Below, in pieces: positions 19,777-31,409 of a stretch of 64,000 nt of DNA. The notes under the pieces are model-generated. The model saw only the letters and a list, made by a program, of their open reading frames with translations, ran no database searches and was not told the origin of the DNA. Source of the stretch: Prochlorococcus sp. AG-388-A04 (GTDB lineage Bacteria; Cyanobacteriota; Cyanobacteriia; PCC-6307; Cyanobiaceae); assembly GCA_003279935.1 (NCBI GenBank), contig QCGL01000001.1:1-64000 (forward strand). The letters are read 5' to 3'. Within the stretch, counting starts at the first letter, position 1, and every line of letters starts with the position of its first letter. Made by a program: the position numbers and the translations under genes.

Positions 19777-21357
19777 ATGGAATTAACTCTTTGGACATAT
19801 GAAGGGCCTCCTCATGTAGGTGCAATGAGAATTGCATCATCAATGAAAGATATTCATTATGTTCTCCATGCTCCTCAAGGAGATACTTATGCCGATCTTC
19901 TTTTCACAATGATTGAGAGAAGAGGTAAAAGACCACCTGTTACTTATACAACATTTCAGGCTAGAGACTTAGGAGGAGATACAGCAGAATTAGTTAAAAG
20001 GAATATTACTGAAGCAGTTGAAAGATTTAAACCAAAAACTCTTTTAGTAGGTGAAAGTTGTACTGCTGAACTAATACAAGATCAGCCAGGAGCTCTTGCT
20101 AAGGGTATGGGTTTTGATATACCAATAGTGGACCTTGAACTTCCTGCCTATAGCAAAAAAGAAAACTGGGGTGCTTCAGAAACCTTTTATCAAATAATAA
20201 GAACTCTTTTGAAAGATAAGGTAAACGAAATTGAAAAGATTAATCCTAAAAGATGGATGTCTTTAGGTCGAAGACCTAAAGTAAATATATTAGGTCCTAC
20301 TTTATTAGGATTTAGATGCAGAGATGATGTAATCGAGATTCAACGTATACTTTCGGAGCAAGGTATTGATACTAATGTTGTTGCACCGCTCGGTTCAAGT
20401 CCAGATGATATTGCAAGATTAACTGATGCTGATATTAATATTTGCCTTTATCACGAGATTGCTGAGACTTCTTGTGAATGGCTTAAGCGTAATTGCGGAA
20501 TGGAATATACAACTACCATCCCAATTGGTATAAGAAATACAATTAATTTTATAAACGAAGTTCATGAAAAACTTGACCTTCCATTAACAAATCAAGAGGA
20601 ACTAGAGCACAAGTCAAAACTTCCATGGTACTCAAAGTCTGTTGACTCAAATTACTTGACGGGAAAAAGGGTTTTTATTTTTGGTGACGGTACTCATGCT
20701 ATCGCAGCTGCCAAAATTGCCAAAGATGAATTAGGTTTTGAGGTAGTAGGATTGGGAACTTACAGCAGAGAAATGGCAAGGCAAGTAAGAGCCGCAGCTA
20801 AGGATTTAAATATAGAAGCACTAATTACTAATAGCTACCTAGATGTAGAAGATGCGATGAAAAAAGCATCCCCCGAATTAGTTTTAGGGACCCAAATGGA
20901 AAGACACAGCGCAAAAAGACTTGGCATCCCATGCGCAGTAATTAGTACTCCAATGCATGTTCAAGATGTTCCTGCAAGATATAGCCCTCAAATGGGATGG
21001 GAAGGAGCAAATGTGATTTTTGACGACTGGGTTCACCCTCTAATGATGGGTCTTGAAGAACATCTTATTGATATGTTCAAACATGACTTTGAATTTGTTG
21101 ATGGTCATCAAAGTCATCTTGGTCATACTGCCACAAAAGGTCCTGAGAATAAAGAAGATGAGCATTCGCGAAGTAATAACGGTATTCAAAAGAAGGTAAC
21201 TGTAATTTGGACAGACTCTGGAAGAGCAGAACTTACAAAAGTTCCATTTTTTGTAAGAGGTAAAGTTAAATCAAATACTGAGAAATATGCTCTTTCAAAA
21301 GGTTTACCTGAAATTAGCGACGAGACCCTCTACGACGCAAAAGCCTACTTCGGTTAA
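19777..21357 (+). CDS. chlB: Light-independent protochlorophyllide reductase subunit B
   Basis: [49 protein letters not shown]. Confidence 0.98.
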   Translation: MELTLWTYEGPPHVGAMRIASSMKDIHYVLHAPQGDTYADLLFTMIERRGKRPPVTYTTFQARDLGGDTAELVKRNITEAVERFKPKTLLVGESCTAELIQDQPGALAKGMGFDIPIVDLELPAYSKKENWGASETFYQIIRTLLKDKVNEIEKINPKRWMSLGRRPKVNILGPTLLGFRCRDDVIEIQRILSEQGIDTNVVAPLGSSPDDIARLTDADINICLYHEIAETSCEWLKRNCGMEYTTTIPIGIRNTINFINEVHEKLDLPLTNQEELEHKSKLPWYSKSVDSNYLTGKRVFIFGDGTHAIAAAKIAKDELGFEVVGLGTYSREMARQVRAAAKDLNIEALITNSYLDVEDAMKKASPELVLGTQMERHSAKRLGIPCAVISTPMHVQDVPARYSPQMGWEGANVIFDDWVHPLMMGLEEHLIDMFKHDFEFVDGHQSHLGHTATKGPENKEDEHSRSNNGIQKKVTVIWTDSGRAELTKVPFFVRGKVKSNTEKYALSKGLPEISDETLYDAKAYFG

Positions 21358-21371
21358 TCCTTATAAATAAA

Positions 21372-21410
21372 TTATTATTCTAGCATGAGTATTTTCACTC
21401 ATAATAATAA
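21372..21410 (+). terminator. Stem-loop downstream of chlB
   Basis: TTATTATT-ctagc-ATGAGT-attttc-ACTCAT-AATAATAA. Confidence 0.5.
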
Positions 21411-21483
21411 TTATAATCGCGGAATATCTAGTTATAAACATATATCTTGTATCTTTAATCTTAATAAATAACTATTTGTTGAG

Positions 21484-21523
21484 AAATACATTTCTAGAAG
21501 CATATTCCTGCAAGAATGTATTT
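21484..21523. promoter_or_regulatory. Inverted repeat upstream of chlL
   Basis: AAATACATT ... 22 nt ... AATGTATTT, 9-bp perfect arms. Confidence 0.5.
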
Positions 21524-21548
21524 ATTAACGTGTTAATTTCAGCTTTAA

Positions 21549-22436
<888 letters not shown>

Positions 22437-22440
22437 CTCC

Positions 22441-23445
22441 CTAATCCAATCCAACCAATTTTCTAGTTAATTCATAAGTTTGTCTTGAAATATTTGAATC
22501 AATAATTCTCTTAGACAATTTTTGAGAAAAAGCTTTTCTTCCTAACTTTTGGCGATTTCCCCAACTCCAATGAACTGCCGGCTTAGCAAATTCTTTAAGA
22601 GTAGCTACTTGAGCGACTCTTTCTCCAGCTAATCTTTGAGATACATATCCTTTTGTGATGAATTTTTGAAAGATTGGGAATAAAAATCTAAAAAGCCAAG
22701 GTGTATCCCTAAAGAGTTTTGTATCGGCCACACATCCAGGGTAAAGGGAATTTATAATTATTCTTTCTTTAGGATATTTTTTTGATAATTCTTGTACTGT
22801 TACCATATTGCACAGTTTGCTATCTTTATACGCTTTCCCGGGTTTAAATCTTTTTCCATTTGCCATGCTAATTGGAGATAAAAATCCATTTTTAAATCCA
22901 GATAAATTACCAAGATCAGCTGGAGCAGGTATAGGAATTCTCCCTCCTAGTTCTGAATAATTTGCCGTAACAGTTCCTAAGACGGTTATTCTTGGTTTGA
23001 ATTTAATTGTTCTACCATTTAAATCAATTTCATTCTCAGAGGACAAAATATTATCAAGAAGAAGATTAATCAAGAGAAAATGACCAAAATGATTAACTGC
23101 CATAGAATTTTCAAATCCCTGGGGAGATCTTTCAGGTTTCCGTAATCTTGGCTTATAAACTGCAGCATTACAAATAATAGAATTTATAGGTTTTTGAAAT
23201 TTTTTCAATATTTCATAACAACCATTTCTTACATCATCTAAATCAGACAAATCAATTTCTATAAAATGAATATTTTTCATTTCGGAATCTGTTAAGGATT
23301 TCTGAGCTATTTCTACTGCCCTTAAATTTGAGCGATTTACCGCTATAACCTCCCATCCAAATCTCAACAAAGGTTTTAAGGTATTTAATCCTACTCCTGA
23401 TGTTGTTCCTGTTATTAGAACTAAACCTTTAATACTCTTACCCAC
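22441..23445 (-). CDS. por: Light-dependent protochlorophyllide oxidoreductase
   Basis: SDR TGTTSGVGLNTLKPLL; ICNAAVYKPRLRKPERSPQGFENSMAVNHFGHFLL; KAYKDSKLCNMVTVQELSKKY. Confidence 0.95.
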   Translation of the reverse strand: MGKSIKGLVLITGTTSGVGLNTLKPLLRFGWEVIAVNRSNLRAVEIAQKSLTDSEMKNIHFIEIDLSDLDDVRNGCYEILKKFQKPINSIICNAAVYKPRLRKPERSPQGFENSMAVNHFGHFLLINLLLDNILSSENEIDLNGRTIKFKPRITVLGTVTANYSELGGRIPIPAPADLGNLSGFKNGFLSPISMANGKRFKPGKAYKDSKLCNMVTVQELSKKYPKERIIINSLYPGCVADTKLFRDTPWLFRFLFPIFQKFITKGYVSQRLAGERVAQVATLKEFAKPAVHWSWGNRQKLGRKAFSQKLSKRIIDSNISRQTYELTRKLVGLD

Positions 23446-23498
23446 TAGCTATAAAAATTAAAATGAAAAATTCGATAATTAAATGACTTTATAGTCAC

Positions 23499-23506
23499 AC
23501 TTATCA
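23499..23506 (+). promoter_or_regulatory. ACTTATCA half-site upstream of por
   Basis: Exact match to operator arm, 54 bp upstream of por start (minus strand). Confidence 0.35.
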
Positions 23507-23851
23507 ACGCCATATTACTCTGATTATGTCTCTGGAAATCATTTGATCTTGATCCTTCATAAATCTTTGCTCGCCTTCTAAAGAGATTAAATCATCAAAT
23601 CTACTACTTAAATCATCGAACCTTGATTTTTCATATGAATAAGAATTTTTAATCTCCCTCAATCTAGTTAATCTAACTTTTGAGCTATATCCAATTTTTA
23701 ATAAACTCACTATTGCTAAAAGAGAAAAACAAATTTTTAACCCTAGAAAAACAGAGCTTACAAAATCTTCTTGTTCTTTATAGTTTATCTCAATAGCAGA
23801 TGCTAAAGATCTTTTGTCCGTGGAAGTACTTTTACGGTAATGTTTAGGCAA
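23504..23851 (-). CDS. Small single-TM/coiled-coil hypothetical protein
   Basis: FVSSVFLGLKICFSLLAIVSLLKIGYSS TM followed by heptad-like KNSYSYEKSRFDDLSSRFDDLISLEGEQRFMKDQDQMISRDIIRVIWR. Confidence 0.75.
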   Translation of the reverse strand: MPKHYRKSTSTDKRSLASAIEINYKEQEDFVSSVFLGLKICFSLLAIVSLLKIGYSSKVRLTRLREIKNSYSYEKSRFDDLSSRFDDLISLEGEQRFMKDQDQMISRDIIRVIWR

Positions 23852-23939
23852 ATTATTTTTAAAAATTATATAAAAGACTCAAGAATAAAAGTCTTCTTTA
23901 ATTAATAACATAAAGTTTTTTATAATCAAAATTAGTTTT

Positions 23940-24044
23940 TTATGTTCTAGCTAAACTTATTCCAAGCCTTAAAGCCAATACACCTGCATGCATTACCACA
24001 ATAAGACCAAGTATTATTAGATTGATTGATTGAGATGGCTCCAT
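23940..24044 (-). CDS. psaM: Photosystem I reaction center subunit PsaM (34 aa; absent from supplied ORF track)
   Basis: Manual reverse-strand translation: [34 protein letters not shown]. Confidence 0.93.
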
Positions 24045-24140
24045 AATAAATACATATTTATTTTCTATATTCTCTACCTAAAAGTGAAAAATTGATAGAC
24101 TATTACAAAATGCTGTTACGTAATTAAATCAAAAATAATT

Positions 24141-24848
24141 TTGAAAATAGATAATCAAGCTTTAATTATTTCAACAACGAAATTAACTGGAGTTGATCAA
24201 ATGGCTCTAGATTTACATTTTTTAGAAAAAACTATTTCCAAAGTTGAAATTCTTTTTACATTAAGGTTCTATCATTGGGAGGGAAATTGGATTTCTCTTG
24301 GTTATCATCAAAAAGCAATTCCACCTCATTGGGAAAAGCTATTAGAGGATGGCATCATTAAGGTAGTAAGAAGACCCTCTGGAGGAGGCGCAGTACTTCA
24401 TTCTGGAGGGATCACATACGCTTTAACATTTAAAAAACCTTCTTATAAGATCTTTAGTTATGAGCTAGTAAATAATTGGTTAATTAAAAGTTTTAATGAA
24501 TTAGGTTTAGGTTTAAAAAGAGGGACTTTAAGAAAATCAATAATTAAAGAGAACTGTTTTGAATCATCTTATGTGTCTGATTTAGTTGATCAATATGGTT
24601 TTAAACGTATAGGAAGCGCCCAATACAGAAAGAAAGGGGCATTTCTTCAGCATGGGGAAATTCAGCTTAACCCCCCAAGACACTTGTGGTTCAGATTATT
24701 TGGAGAAGAGCCTCCCAAAAAAATTAATTTAAATCTTACTAATGACGAAATAATTAAATATTTGATTAATTCATTTTTAGAATCGAAGTCAGATATAAAA
24801 ATTGAAAAAATCTACTATAAAAAAGATGAGATTAAAGAATTATTGTGA
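24141..24848 (+). CDS. Lipoate-protein ligase A/BPL_LplA family protein (TTG start)
   Basis: ISLGYHQKAIPPHWEKLLEDGIIKVVRRPSGGGAVLHSGGITYALTF. Confidence 0.8.
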   Translation: MKIDNQALIISTTKLTGVDQMALDLHFLEKTISKVEILFTLRFYHWEGNWISLGYHQKAIPPHWEKLLEDGIIKVVRRPSGGGAVLHSGGITYALTFKKPSYKIFSYELVNNWLIKSFNELGLGLKRGTLRKSIIKENCFESSYVSDLVDQYGFKRIGSAQYRKKGAFLQHGEIQLNPPRHLWFRLFGEEPPKKINLNLTNDEIIKYLINSFLESKSDIKIEKIYYKKDEIKELL

Positions 24849-24855
24849 CTTGAAT

Positions 24856-26082
24856 TTATTCAATTTCTCCTTTTTTTCTCATTAATTTTATAATCTTGGG
24901 TAATTGAATACCCAGTGGATACTGCTCCTTATTATTAAATTTACTGATTAGATTGGAAGGTAAATTTAAACCTAATTTATTAAACACAAAATAACCAATT
25001 TTATTTCTGTCAATAATTCCTAGTGGTATATCAGCAGAATTAAGTACGAGTACTATACCTTCATTAGATTTCTCTATCTTTTCAATAGCTCTCCATAACT
25101 CAGTACTAAAATTGACACTCTCAAATTTCTTAATGGACTTTTTAAAATCCCCAACAAAAGTACGGTCCCATTTTTTTACTGAAACAGATTTTAAAATTTT
25201 TTCCTCAATAAAGCCGTCCCATCTTCCACTATTAGTTAAAAACAAATATTTATCTTGTTTATCTTTTTTACTTTTAACCACATTATTTAACTGCACAAAA
25301 TTTGAATTGTATTCTATTTTTCTTAATGGCTTAAATTTAAGTTCAGAAACTTTACTTAATTTTAAAATATTTTCAATTTTAAAAAATTGATTTTCAGACT
25401 TTGATGAATTAATGCCAAATAATCCCAAAAAAGTAAATAATAAACCATAGTAAAAATTTAAACTAAATAAACATATAATTCCTAAAAGAAAAACTAAAAT
25501 TGATAAAATTAAAGTTAATTTATTTAAAAAATTTCTTCCTTTATTTTTACTTCCTGAAAAATACCAAATAATACTCTTTAACAAATTACCTCCATCTAAA
25601 GGTCCAATAGGAATTAAGTTTAAAAAGCCTAGAAAAAGATTTAATATTGCTACTCTGTTCAATATATTTGAGAATATTTGTTCGTTTGATTCAGTAGGAT
25701 TAATAATGAAAAGAAGAATTAATGCCGTCGAGAAACATAATAAAGGCCTAACTATCGAGATTTTTATATTACCCAAAGCTGTTTGACAATCCTTTTCTAT
25801 TTGCAAAACTGCTCCTAAGAAGTAAAAGGTAATATTTTTTATTTTTACTCCTTGATTTAACGAAACATAAGTATGTATGACCTCATGGAATATAATAGTA
25901 CTTAATAAAAAAAAAGAAGTTAAGAAACCAATTAACCAAGCTTCCTTTAAGTTATAGATTTCGCTAGAAGTTAAATTAACTTGATTAGAAATACTCCATG
26001 AAAATAAAAAAAGGATTGCAAACCAGTAAGGATGTAATTTAAAGGGAATTCCCTTTACTTTAAAAATTTGCAAACTCCTCAA
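24856..26082 (-). CDS. Site-2 protease-like M50 metalloprotease with C-terminal CBS-like region
   Basis: HEVIHTYVSLNQGVKI (HExxH), NLIPIGPLDGGNLLKSIIWYFSG. Confidence 0.87.
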   Translation of the reverse strand: MRSLQIFKVKGIPFKLHPYWFAILFLFSWSISNQVNLTSSEIYNLKEAWLIGFLTSFFLLSTIIFHEVIHTYVSLNQGVKIKNITFYFLGAVLQIEKDCQTALGNIKISIVRPLLCFSTALILLFIINPTESNEQIFSNILNRVAILNLFLGFLNLIPIGPLDGGNLLKSIIWYFSGSKNKGRNFLNKLTLILSILVFLLGIICLFSLNFYYGLLFTFLGLFGINSSKSENQFFKIENILKLSKVSELKFKPLRKIEYNSNFVQLNNVVKSKKDKQDKYLFLTNSGRWDGFIEEKILKSVSVKKWDRTFVGDFKKSIKKFESVNFSTELWRAIEKIEKSNEGIVLVLNSADIPLGIIDRNKIGYFVFNKLGLNLPSNLISKFNNKEQYPLGIQLPKIIKLMRKKGEIE

Positions 26083-26137
26083 AAATAATCTCCGTTATAT
26101 TTACAAATAATATTAATTCTACCTATAAGATAAAGAT

Positions 26138-26794
26138 ATGCTTGAGACCAAAACTTTAGTTAAAATTTGCGGAATAACTTCCATTGAACAAGCTGTTCAA
26201 TTAGCCGAATTAGGAACTAATGCAATAGGTATCATTTCGGTGGATGAATCTCCAAGATATATTTCCCCAGAAAAGAAAAAAGTAATCTTCAAAACTTTAA
26301 AAGATTTATATCCAAATATTGAGAGAGTTTCAGTTGTAAAAAATACTCCTATTGATTCTATTATTAAAGGATTTTTAGGAGAACCAAACGAAACTATAAT
26401 TCAACTCCATGGAGATGAGGATATTGATTATTGTCAAAAATTAAAAAAACGGGTTCCAGGCATTGGCTTATGGAAAGCTTTTAGAATAAAAAATAAAAAA
26501 GATCTTGATAAGATTAAACCTTATGAAAACTTTATAGATGCAATACTTTTAGATTCATGGAATAAAGAAACATATGGTGGTTCGGGGAAAAGAATAAAAC
26601 AACAATATTTAGAAGATTTAAGTTTTAGCAAACCTTGGTGGATTGCAGGAGGCGTTTCCAAAGAATGGATAGGTGAAATTTTAAAAAATATAAAACCAAA
26701 TGGTATTGATATTTCGAGTAGCGTTGAAACCTCCCCAGGAATAAAAGATATTCATAAAGTTGGTTTAATTATTAAAGAGGTAAAAAAATACTAA
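26138..26794 (+). CDS. trpF: Phosphoribosylanthranilate isomerase
   Basis: LVKICGITSIEQAVQLAELGTNAIGIISVDESPRYIS; IQLHGDED; GGSGKR; WIAGGV; GIDISSSVETSPGIKD. Confidence 0.92.
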   Translation: MLETKTLVKICGITSIEQAVQLAELGTNAIGIISVDESPRYISPEKKKVIFKTLKDLYPNIERVSVVKNTPIDSIIKGFLGEPNETIIQLHGDEDIDYCQKLKKRVPGIGLWKAFRIKNKKDLDKIKPYENFIDAILLDSWNKETYGGSGKRIKQQYLEDLSFSKPWWIAGGVSKEWIGEILKNIKPNGIDISSSVETSPGIKDIHKVGLIIKEVKKY

Positions 26795-26797
26795 TTT

Positions 26798-27538
26798 TTA
26801 GTAGTTATTATTAGAAGATTGTTGTCTTACTAGTTCAAAAAATTCTTGTTTTAGACTTATGTCATGTCTAAAATCTCCTCTTACTACTGAATTTATCATG
26901 CTAGTATTCGGCTCTTTAACTCCTCTCCACTTCATACAGTAGTGTTGAGCTTTGACTATTATACCTAGCCCCTTAGGTTCACATAGTTTTTCTATTTCAT
27001 CTGCAAGAATCATTACTGCTTCTTCTTGTATATGTGGTCTAGAGAATACCCAATCCGCTACTCTAGCAAATTTAGAAAGCCCTATAACTTTACTTCCTGG
27101 TTTAATTCCTATCCAACATTCTCCTAAAATTGGAACTAAATGATGAGAGCAAGCGGACCTCACTGTTATTGGTCCGACAGTATAAATTTCATCAAGGTTT
27201 TTATCATTTGGAAAACTTGTAACCTTAGGCTGTTCATGGTATCTACCTTTAAAAACTTCGTTTAGGTACATTTTTGAGACTCTTTCTGCCGTCTCCTGAG
27301 TATTGTGGTCATTATCCACATCAATAACTAAAGACTTAAGTAAATCTTTAATTCTGGAAGCCACCTCCTTTTCTAGAACTCTTAGCTCACCGGGATTAAT
27401 AAATTCAGCGATATTATCATTTGCACTGAATCTTGTACCTTTGCTTTTGATACGATCCCTTATTATCTCGGAGATTAATTTATTAGTAATCTTTTCATCA
27501 ATATTTTTAATATTATCGTTGGGTAATGTAGAAGTCAT
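26798..27538 (-). CDS. folE: GTP cyclohydrolase I
   Basis: VGPITVRSACSHHLVPILGECWIGIKPGSKVIGLSKFARV; QEEAVMILADEIEKL; KAQHYCMKWRGVKEP. Confidence 0.95.
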   Translation of the reverse strand: MTSTLPNDNIKNIDEKITNKLISEIIRDRIKSKGTRFSANDNIAEFINPGELRVLEKEVASRIKDLLKSLVIDVDNDHNTQETAERVSKMYLNEVFKGRYHEQPKVTSFPNDKNLDEIYTVGPITVRSACSHHLVPILGECWIGIKPGSKVIGLSKFARVADWVFSRPHIQEEAVMILADEIEKLCEPKGLGIIVKAQHYCMKWRGVKEPNTSMINSVVRGDFRHDISLKQEFFELVRQQSSNNNY

Positions 27539-27692
27539 AAAATTCTAAACAGGAAATAGCGGGCAAACTTGATTTACTGTAACTTTCTTGGGCTTATTTG
27601 CTTACACACTATATCACATTCTTATGTTTAATCGGGTTCTTCAATCCCTAAAAAAAATTACTTTATCGTTATTGCGACTTGATAAGCTAGGG

Positions 27693-28400
27693 TCAAAAAG
27701 CACCTCCTGCAGGCATAAGAGTTAAGTCTTCAATTAATTGTGATTCAGGTTGTTCAGCAATATATAAAATTGTATTTGAGACGTTAGTTGAAGAAAGCAT
27801 AGATGATCTATCGAAATCTGATTTTATTGATTCCGTCTCCCAAAGAGGTGTATTAACTGAACCTAAAGTAATTGTGCATGCTCTTATCGAGTTAGATCTC
27901 TCTTCTTCTCTAAGACACTTTGTAAACATCGCTAGAGCAGATTTTGATACGCAATAAGCACCCCATTGAGGGAATGCATTATAAGAAGCATGACTGCTGA
28001 CGTTAATAATCAGACCTCCATTTTTCCTCATTTTGGGGACAATTAAACTACATATTTGAAATATACTTGTGAGGTTAATTTGAATTATTTCTTGCCATTT
28101 TGTCAAAGGCATTTCAACTAAATTTCCATTAAAAGCACATCCAGCATTATTTATTAAAACGGTAGGGCACCCATATTTTTTTATTGATTCATTAATTGAA
28201 TTATCTATTTCATTTACATTAGATAAATTGCACTTTACAAGATTAATTGTTGACCCTGTATCTGATAGTTCATCTCTTAATATTTCCAACATCTCTAAAT
28301 CTCTAGCGAGTAAAATCAAATCCCAACCAGCATTTGCGAAACTTACTGCTGTAGCTCTACCAATACCTTTAGTGGCTCCTGTAATGTATGCTAATTTCAA
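27693..28400 (-). CDS. Short-chain dehydrogenase/reductase
   Basis: AYITGATKGIGRATAVSFANAGWDLILLAR; NNAG; YCVSKSALAMF. Confidence 0.88.
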   Translation of the reverse strand: MKLAYITGATKGIGRATAVSFANAGWDLILLARDLEMLEILRDELSDTGSTINLVKCNLSNVNEIDNSINESIKKYGCPTVLINNAGCAFNGNLVEMPLTKWQEIIQINLTSIFQICSLIVPKMRKNGGLIINVSSHASYNAFPQWGAYCVSKSALAMFTKCLREEERSNSIRACTITLGSVNTPLWETESIKSDFDRSSMLSSTNVSNTILYIAEQPESQLIEDLTLMPAGGAF

Positions 28401-28401
28401 T

Positions 28402-29409
28402 TTATTCTGTTATTTGAGGTAATTCTTCCTGAATTTCTTCAAAATTATTTGATTCAATAAATTTTCCCAGAACCCTGAATTTTGAATATCTTTGTTCTAA
28501 AAGTTCCTCTTTCTTCAATCCCATTAATTCATTAAGGTGCTTCTCAATAGCACCTTTTAGAGTATTCCCAGCTTCTATAGGAGCCCAGTTATTACCACCT
28601 GCTGGTTCTGATAAAACTTCATCTATTACACCTAATTCAAGAAGATCTTTTCCAGTTATTTTTAAAGCAGTTGCAGCTTCAGAAGCTTTTGCAGCATCTC
28701 TCCAAAGAATTGAGGCACATGCTTCTGGACTAGCAACAGTATAAACACTATGTTCAAACATCAATAGCCTATCAGCTACCCCGATCCCGAGAGCTCCACC
28801 AGACCCCCCTTCGCCGATAATAGTAGCAATTATTGGGACTTTAAAACCAAACATTTCTCTTAGGTTTCTAGCTATAGCTTCTCCTTGACCTTGTTCTTCT
28901 GCAGAGAGACCTGCATAGGCCCCAGGGGTATCAATAAAAGTAAGAATAGGCAATGAAAATCTATCAGCATGCTGCATTAACCTTAAAGCTTTTCTATAAC
29001 CTCCAGGTTTTGCCATTCCAAAGTTTCTAACTACATTTTCCTTTGTATCCCTTCCTTTCTGATGACCCAATAAAAGAACAGGTTGATTATTTACCGAACC
29101 TAAACCTCCAATTAAAGCCATATCATCTCCTCCATTTCTGTCTCCATGTAACTCAATCCAATCATCACAAAACATTTGAATAAAATCCAAAGTACTTGGT
29201 CTTTGTGGATGTCTAGCTACTTGTATTTTCTGAGCAGGTGTTAGAGATCTAAAAATTTCCTCTCTTCTTCTTGTCGCAAGTGTTTCTAGTTGTAGTAATT
29301 GTTGACTAACATCTACTTCTGAATCTCTTGCTAATTCTCTTATTTGCTCTATTTGCTTTTCAAGCTCTACAAGAGGTTTTTCAAAATCAAGAAGATAACG
29401 TCTTGGCAT
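28402..29409 (-). CDS. accA: Acetyl-CoA carboxylase carboxyltransferase subunit alpha
   Basis: [86 protein letters not shown]. Confidence 0.97.
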   Translation of the reverse strand: MPRRYLLDFEKPLVELEKQIEQIRELARDSEVDVSQQLLQLETLATRRREEIFRSLTPAQKIQVARHPQRPSTLDFIQMFCDDWIELHGDRNGGDDMALIGGLGSVNNQPVLLLGHQKGRDTKENVVRNFGMAKPGGYRKALRLMQHADRFSLPILTFIDTPGAYAGLSAEEQGQGEAIARNLREMFGFKVPIIATIIGEGGSGGALGIGVADRLLMFEHSVYTVASPEACASILWRDAAKASEAATALKITGKDLLELGVIDEVLSEPAGGNNWAPIEAGNTLKGAIEKHLNELMGLKKEELLEQRYSKFRVLGKFIESNNFEEIQEELPQITE

Positions 29410-29412
29410 AAT

Positions 29413-30453
29413 TCAAACTGCTAGTACTTTTGGATGCTTATCTAGGCCAATTGCAGAGAAGCCATGCTTTACAGAAGCAGCTCCAATAAACTCCATTTTC
29501 TCGAGAGATATATTATTTCTTCCCCAGCTAAAGTTTGTATGACATTTTTCAAATTCTAAAATCATTGCTTCTGCAAAGCATGCAAACATTTCTCTTTGGG
29601 GATTTTGCATTTCAGCTAGTTCCATCATATTCCAACCTATATCATTGAAGAATCTTACTATACCTCCTTTTACAACATGTATATTATTTCCTTGAAATTT
29701 TTCATCTAGATTCTTTGGATAACCTCCATCAATCATTAAACATGGTTGTTTAAGATTATTAGCATCGATTTCCATCATCTTTGGCATACTTGCTACCCAT
29801 ACAACAATATCTGCTTCAGGCAATGCTTCATCTAGATTTTTGATAGTTCCACCATCTAATTCTTTTTGCAAAGAATCCAAGGGTTCCTTTTGCCTCGCTA
29901 CCAAAAGAAGTTCCCCAATACCTGTTTTATTGATTAACCATCGACAAACAGCACTGCCTATATCTCCAGTAGCACCAACGACAGCAACTGTTGCACTTTT
30001 AAGATCAATACCTATTTTAGGAGCATTCATCTCTAATTGCCTGCAAATAACCCACGCAGTATGAGTATTCCCAGTTGTAAACCTTTCCCACTCTAGTGAA
30101 GTGTTTCTAATCTGCTTATGTTGAAGGAGATTAAAATTTTCAAAGATGATAGAAGTAAACCCTCCCAAAGCGGTAATATTAATACCTTTTTTTTGAGCTA
30201 ATTCCATTGCATTTAATACTTTTCTTCTTGCCGTTTTAAATCTTGAAAGCATTTCAGGAACGAAACATGAATCAATATAAGAACCTTCAATTGATATACC
30301 TGTAGCACTTTTAACCTCTACATTTTCAACTAGTTGGGGTGGAGCTGTGCACCAAACATCTAAATCACCATCTGCAATATGATCAAAGCCCAATAATGAA
30401 GCCTTTCTTTTTGCATCTTCAAAACTAGTTGAATGACCTATAAGCCCAAACAT
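29413..30453 (-). CDS. aar: Long-chain acyl-[acyl-carrier-protein] reductase
   Basis: [70 protein letters not shown]. Confidence 0.95.
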   Translation of the reverse strand: MFGLIGHSTSFEDAKRKASLLGFDHIADGDLDVWCTAPPQLVENVEVKSATGISIEGSYIDSCFVPEMLSRFKTARRKVLNAMELAQKKGINITALGGFTSIIFENFNLLQHKQIRNTSLEWERFTTGNTHTAWVICRQLEMNAPKIGIDLKSATVAVVGATGDIGSAVCRWLINKTGIGELLLVARQKEPLDSLQKELDGGTIKNLDEALPEADIVVWVASMPKMMEIDANNLKQPCLMIDGGYPKNLDEKFQGNNIHVVKGGIVRFFNDIGWNMMELAEMQNPQREMFACFAEAMILEFEKCHTNFSWGRNNISLEKMEFIGAASVKHGFSAIGLDKHPKVLAV

Positions 30454-30562
30454 TGAATAACTTATTAATGGAATCTTTATATTGATATGAACAATAGCAC
30501 AGAGCTATTAACTAAATAGAGAAAAATTATTTTTGAATAGACTAATTAAATTTAGAAAAATA

Positions 30563-31294
30563 TTAAACTATAGCAGCCATTGCCATTCTTGCAATTTCTC
30601 TATTATCTAAACCTATTTCAAGGAGCGTGTCCTGATAGGCAATCATGAATTCTTCCATTAATTCTTCCCTATCCATAGCTAGTACTGAAGCATCTTCAGC
30701 GACTTGATCTAACATTTTCTTAATTAATGGGAGATTAACCTTATTAGCATCCATTAGCTCTTCTTTACAAGTCGCTAAATTTTCTTTTAGCCATTCTTGT
30801 CCATAATTTAAATGAAGATATTCATCTTTAACAACACCTTGGGTAATTTTTTTCGCAAAAGGATCGGCAACTTTTATATAGACATGATATGCAGAGATAG
30901 CAAATGCTTCAATTAAAATTGCCTGTATCAATAAACACGTAGTTGTCTTGCCATTAGATAACGCAACTTGAAAGTTACCATGTAATTTAGAAAAGAATTC
31001 TTTAGCAAAAATCATGTCAGCTTGAACACCTAGATTTCTTCCGCATGCAGTAAAGCCTCTTTTGTGCTTAAGCTCCATTTTCGCTAGTTTAGTTAATTCT
31101 TCTAATTCGTTAGGAATTAAAGTCGCTAAGGAAATATAATTATCGTGAGCTTCTTGTTCACCTTCAATAACTATTGCATTTATTCTACTGTAAGAGTCCT
31201 TATAAGAATCAGTAGTAAAGTCAGGTAAATCAATAGAATTTTGATCGATTGAATTTTCTACACTATTTTTTTTATTAGATTCGAGTGTTTGCAT
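30563..31294 (-). CDS. ado: Aldehyde-deformylating oxygenase (cyanobacterial alkane synthase)
   Basis: DSYSRINAIVIEGEQEAHDNYISLATLIPNELEELTKLAKMELKHKRGFTACGRNL; VVKDEYLHLNYGQEWL. Confidence 0.96.
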   Translation of the reverse strand: MQTLESNKKNSVENSIDQNSIDLPDFTTDSYKDSYSRINAIVIEGEQEAHDNYISLATLIPNELEELTKLAKMELKHKRGFTACGRNLGVQADMIFAKEFFSKLHGNFQVALSNGKTTTCLLIQAILIEAFAISAYHVYIKVADPFAKKITQGVVKDEYLHLNYGQEWLKENLATCKEELMDANKVNLPLIKKMLDQVAEDASVLAMDREELMEEFMIAYQDTLLEIGLDNREIARMAMAAIV

Positions 31295-31409
31295 GTCAGT
31301 AATCTTTAGCTCATTATGCCTAAGTTTTACACAATTATAGTGAGATTATTTAAATATGATGAAAATAGTTTCAATTGTTAAACGATATTATTAAATTGAT
31401 ATCGAATAT

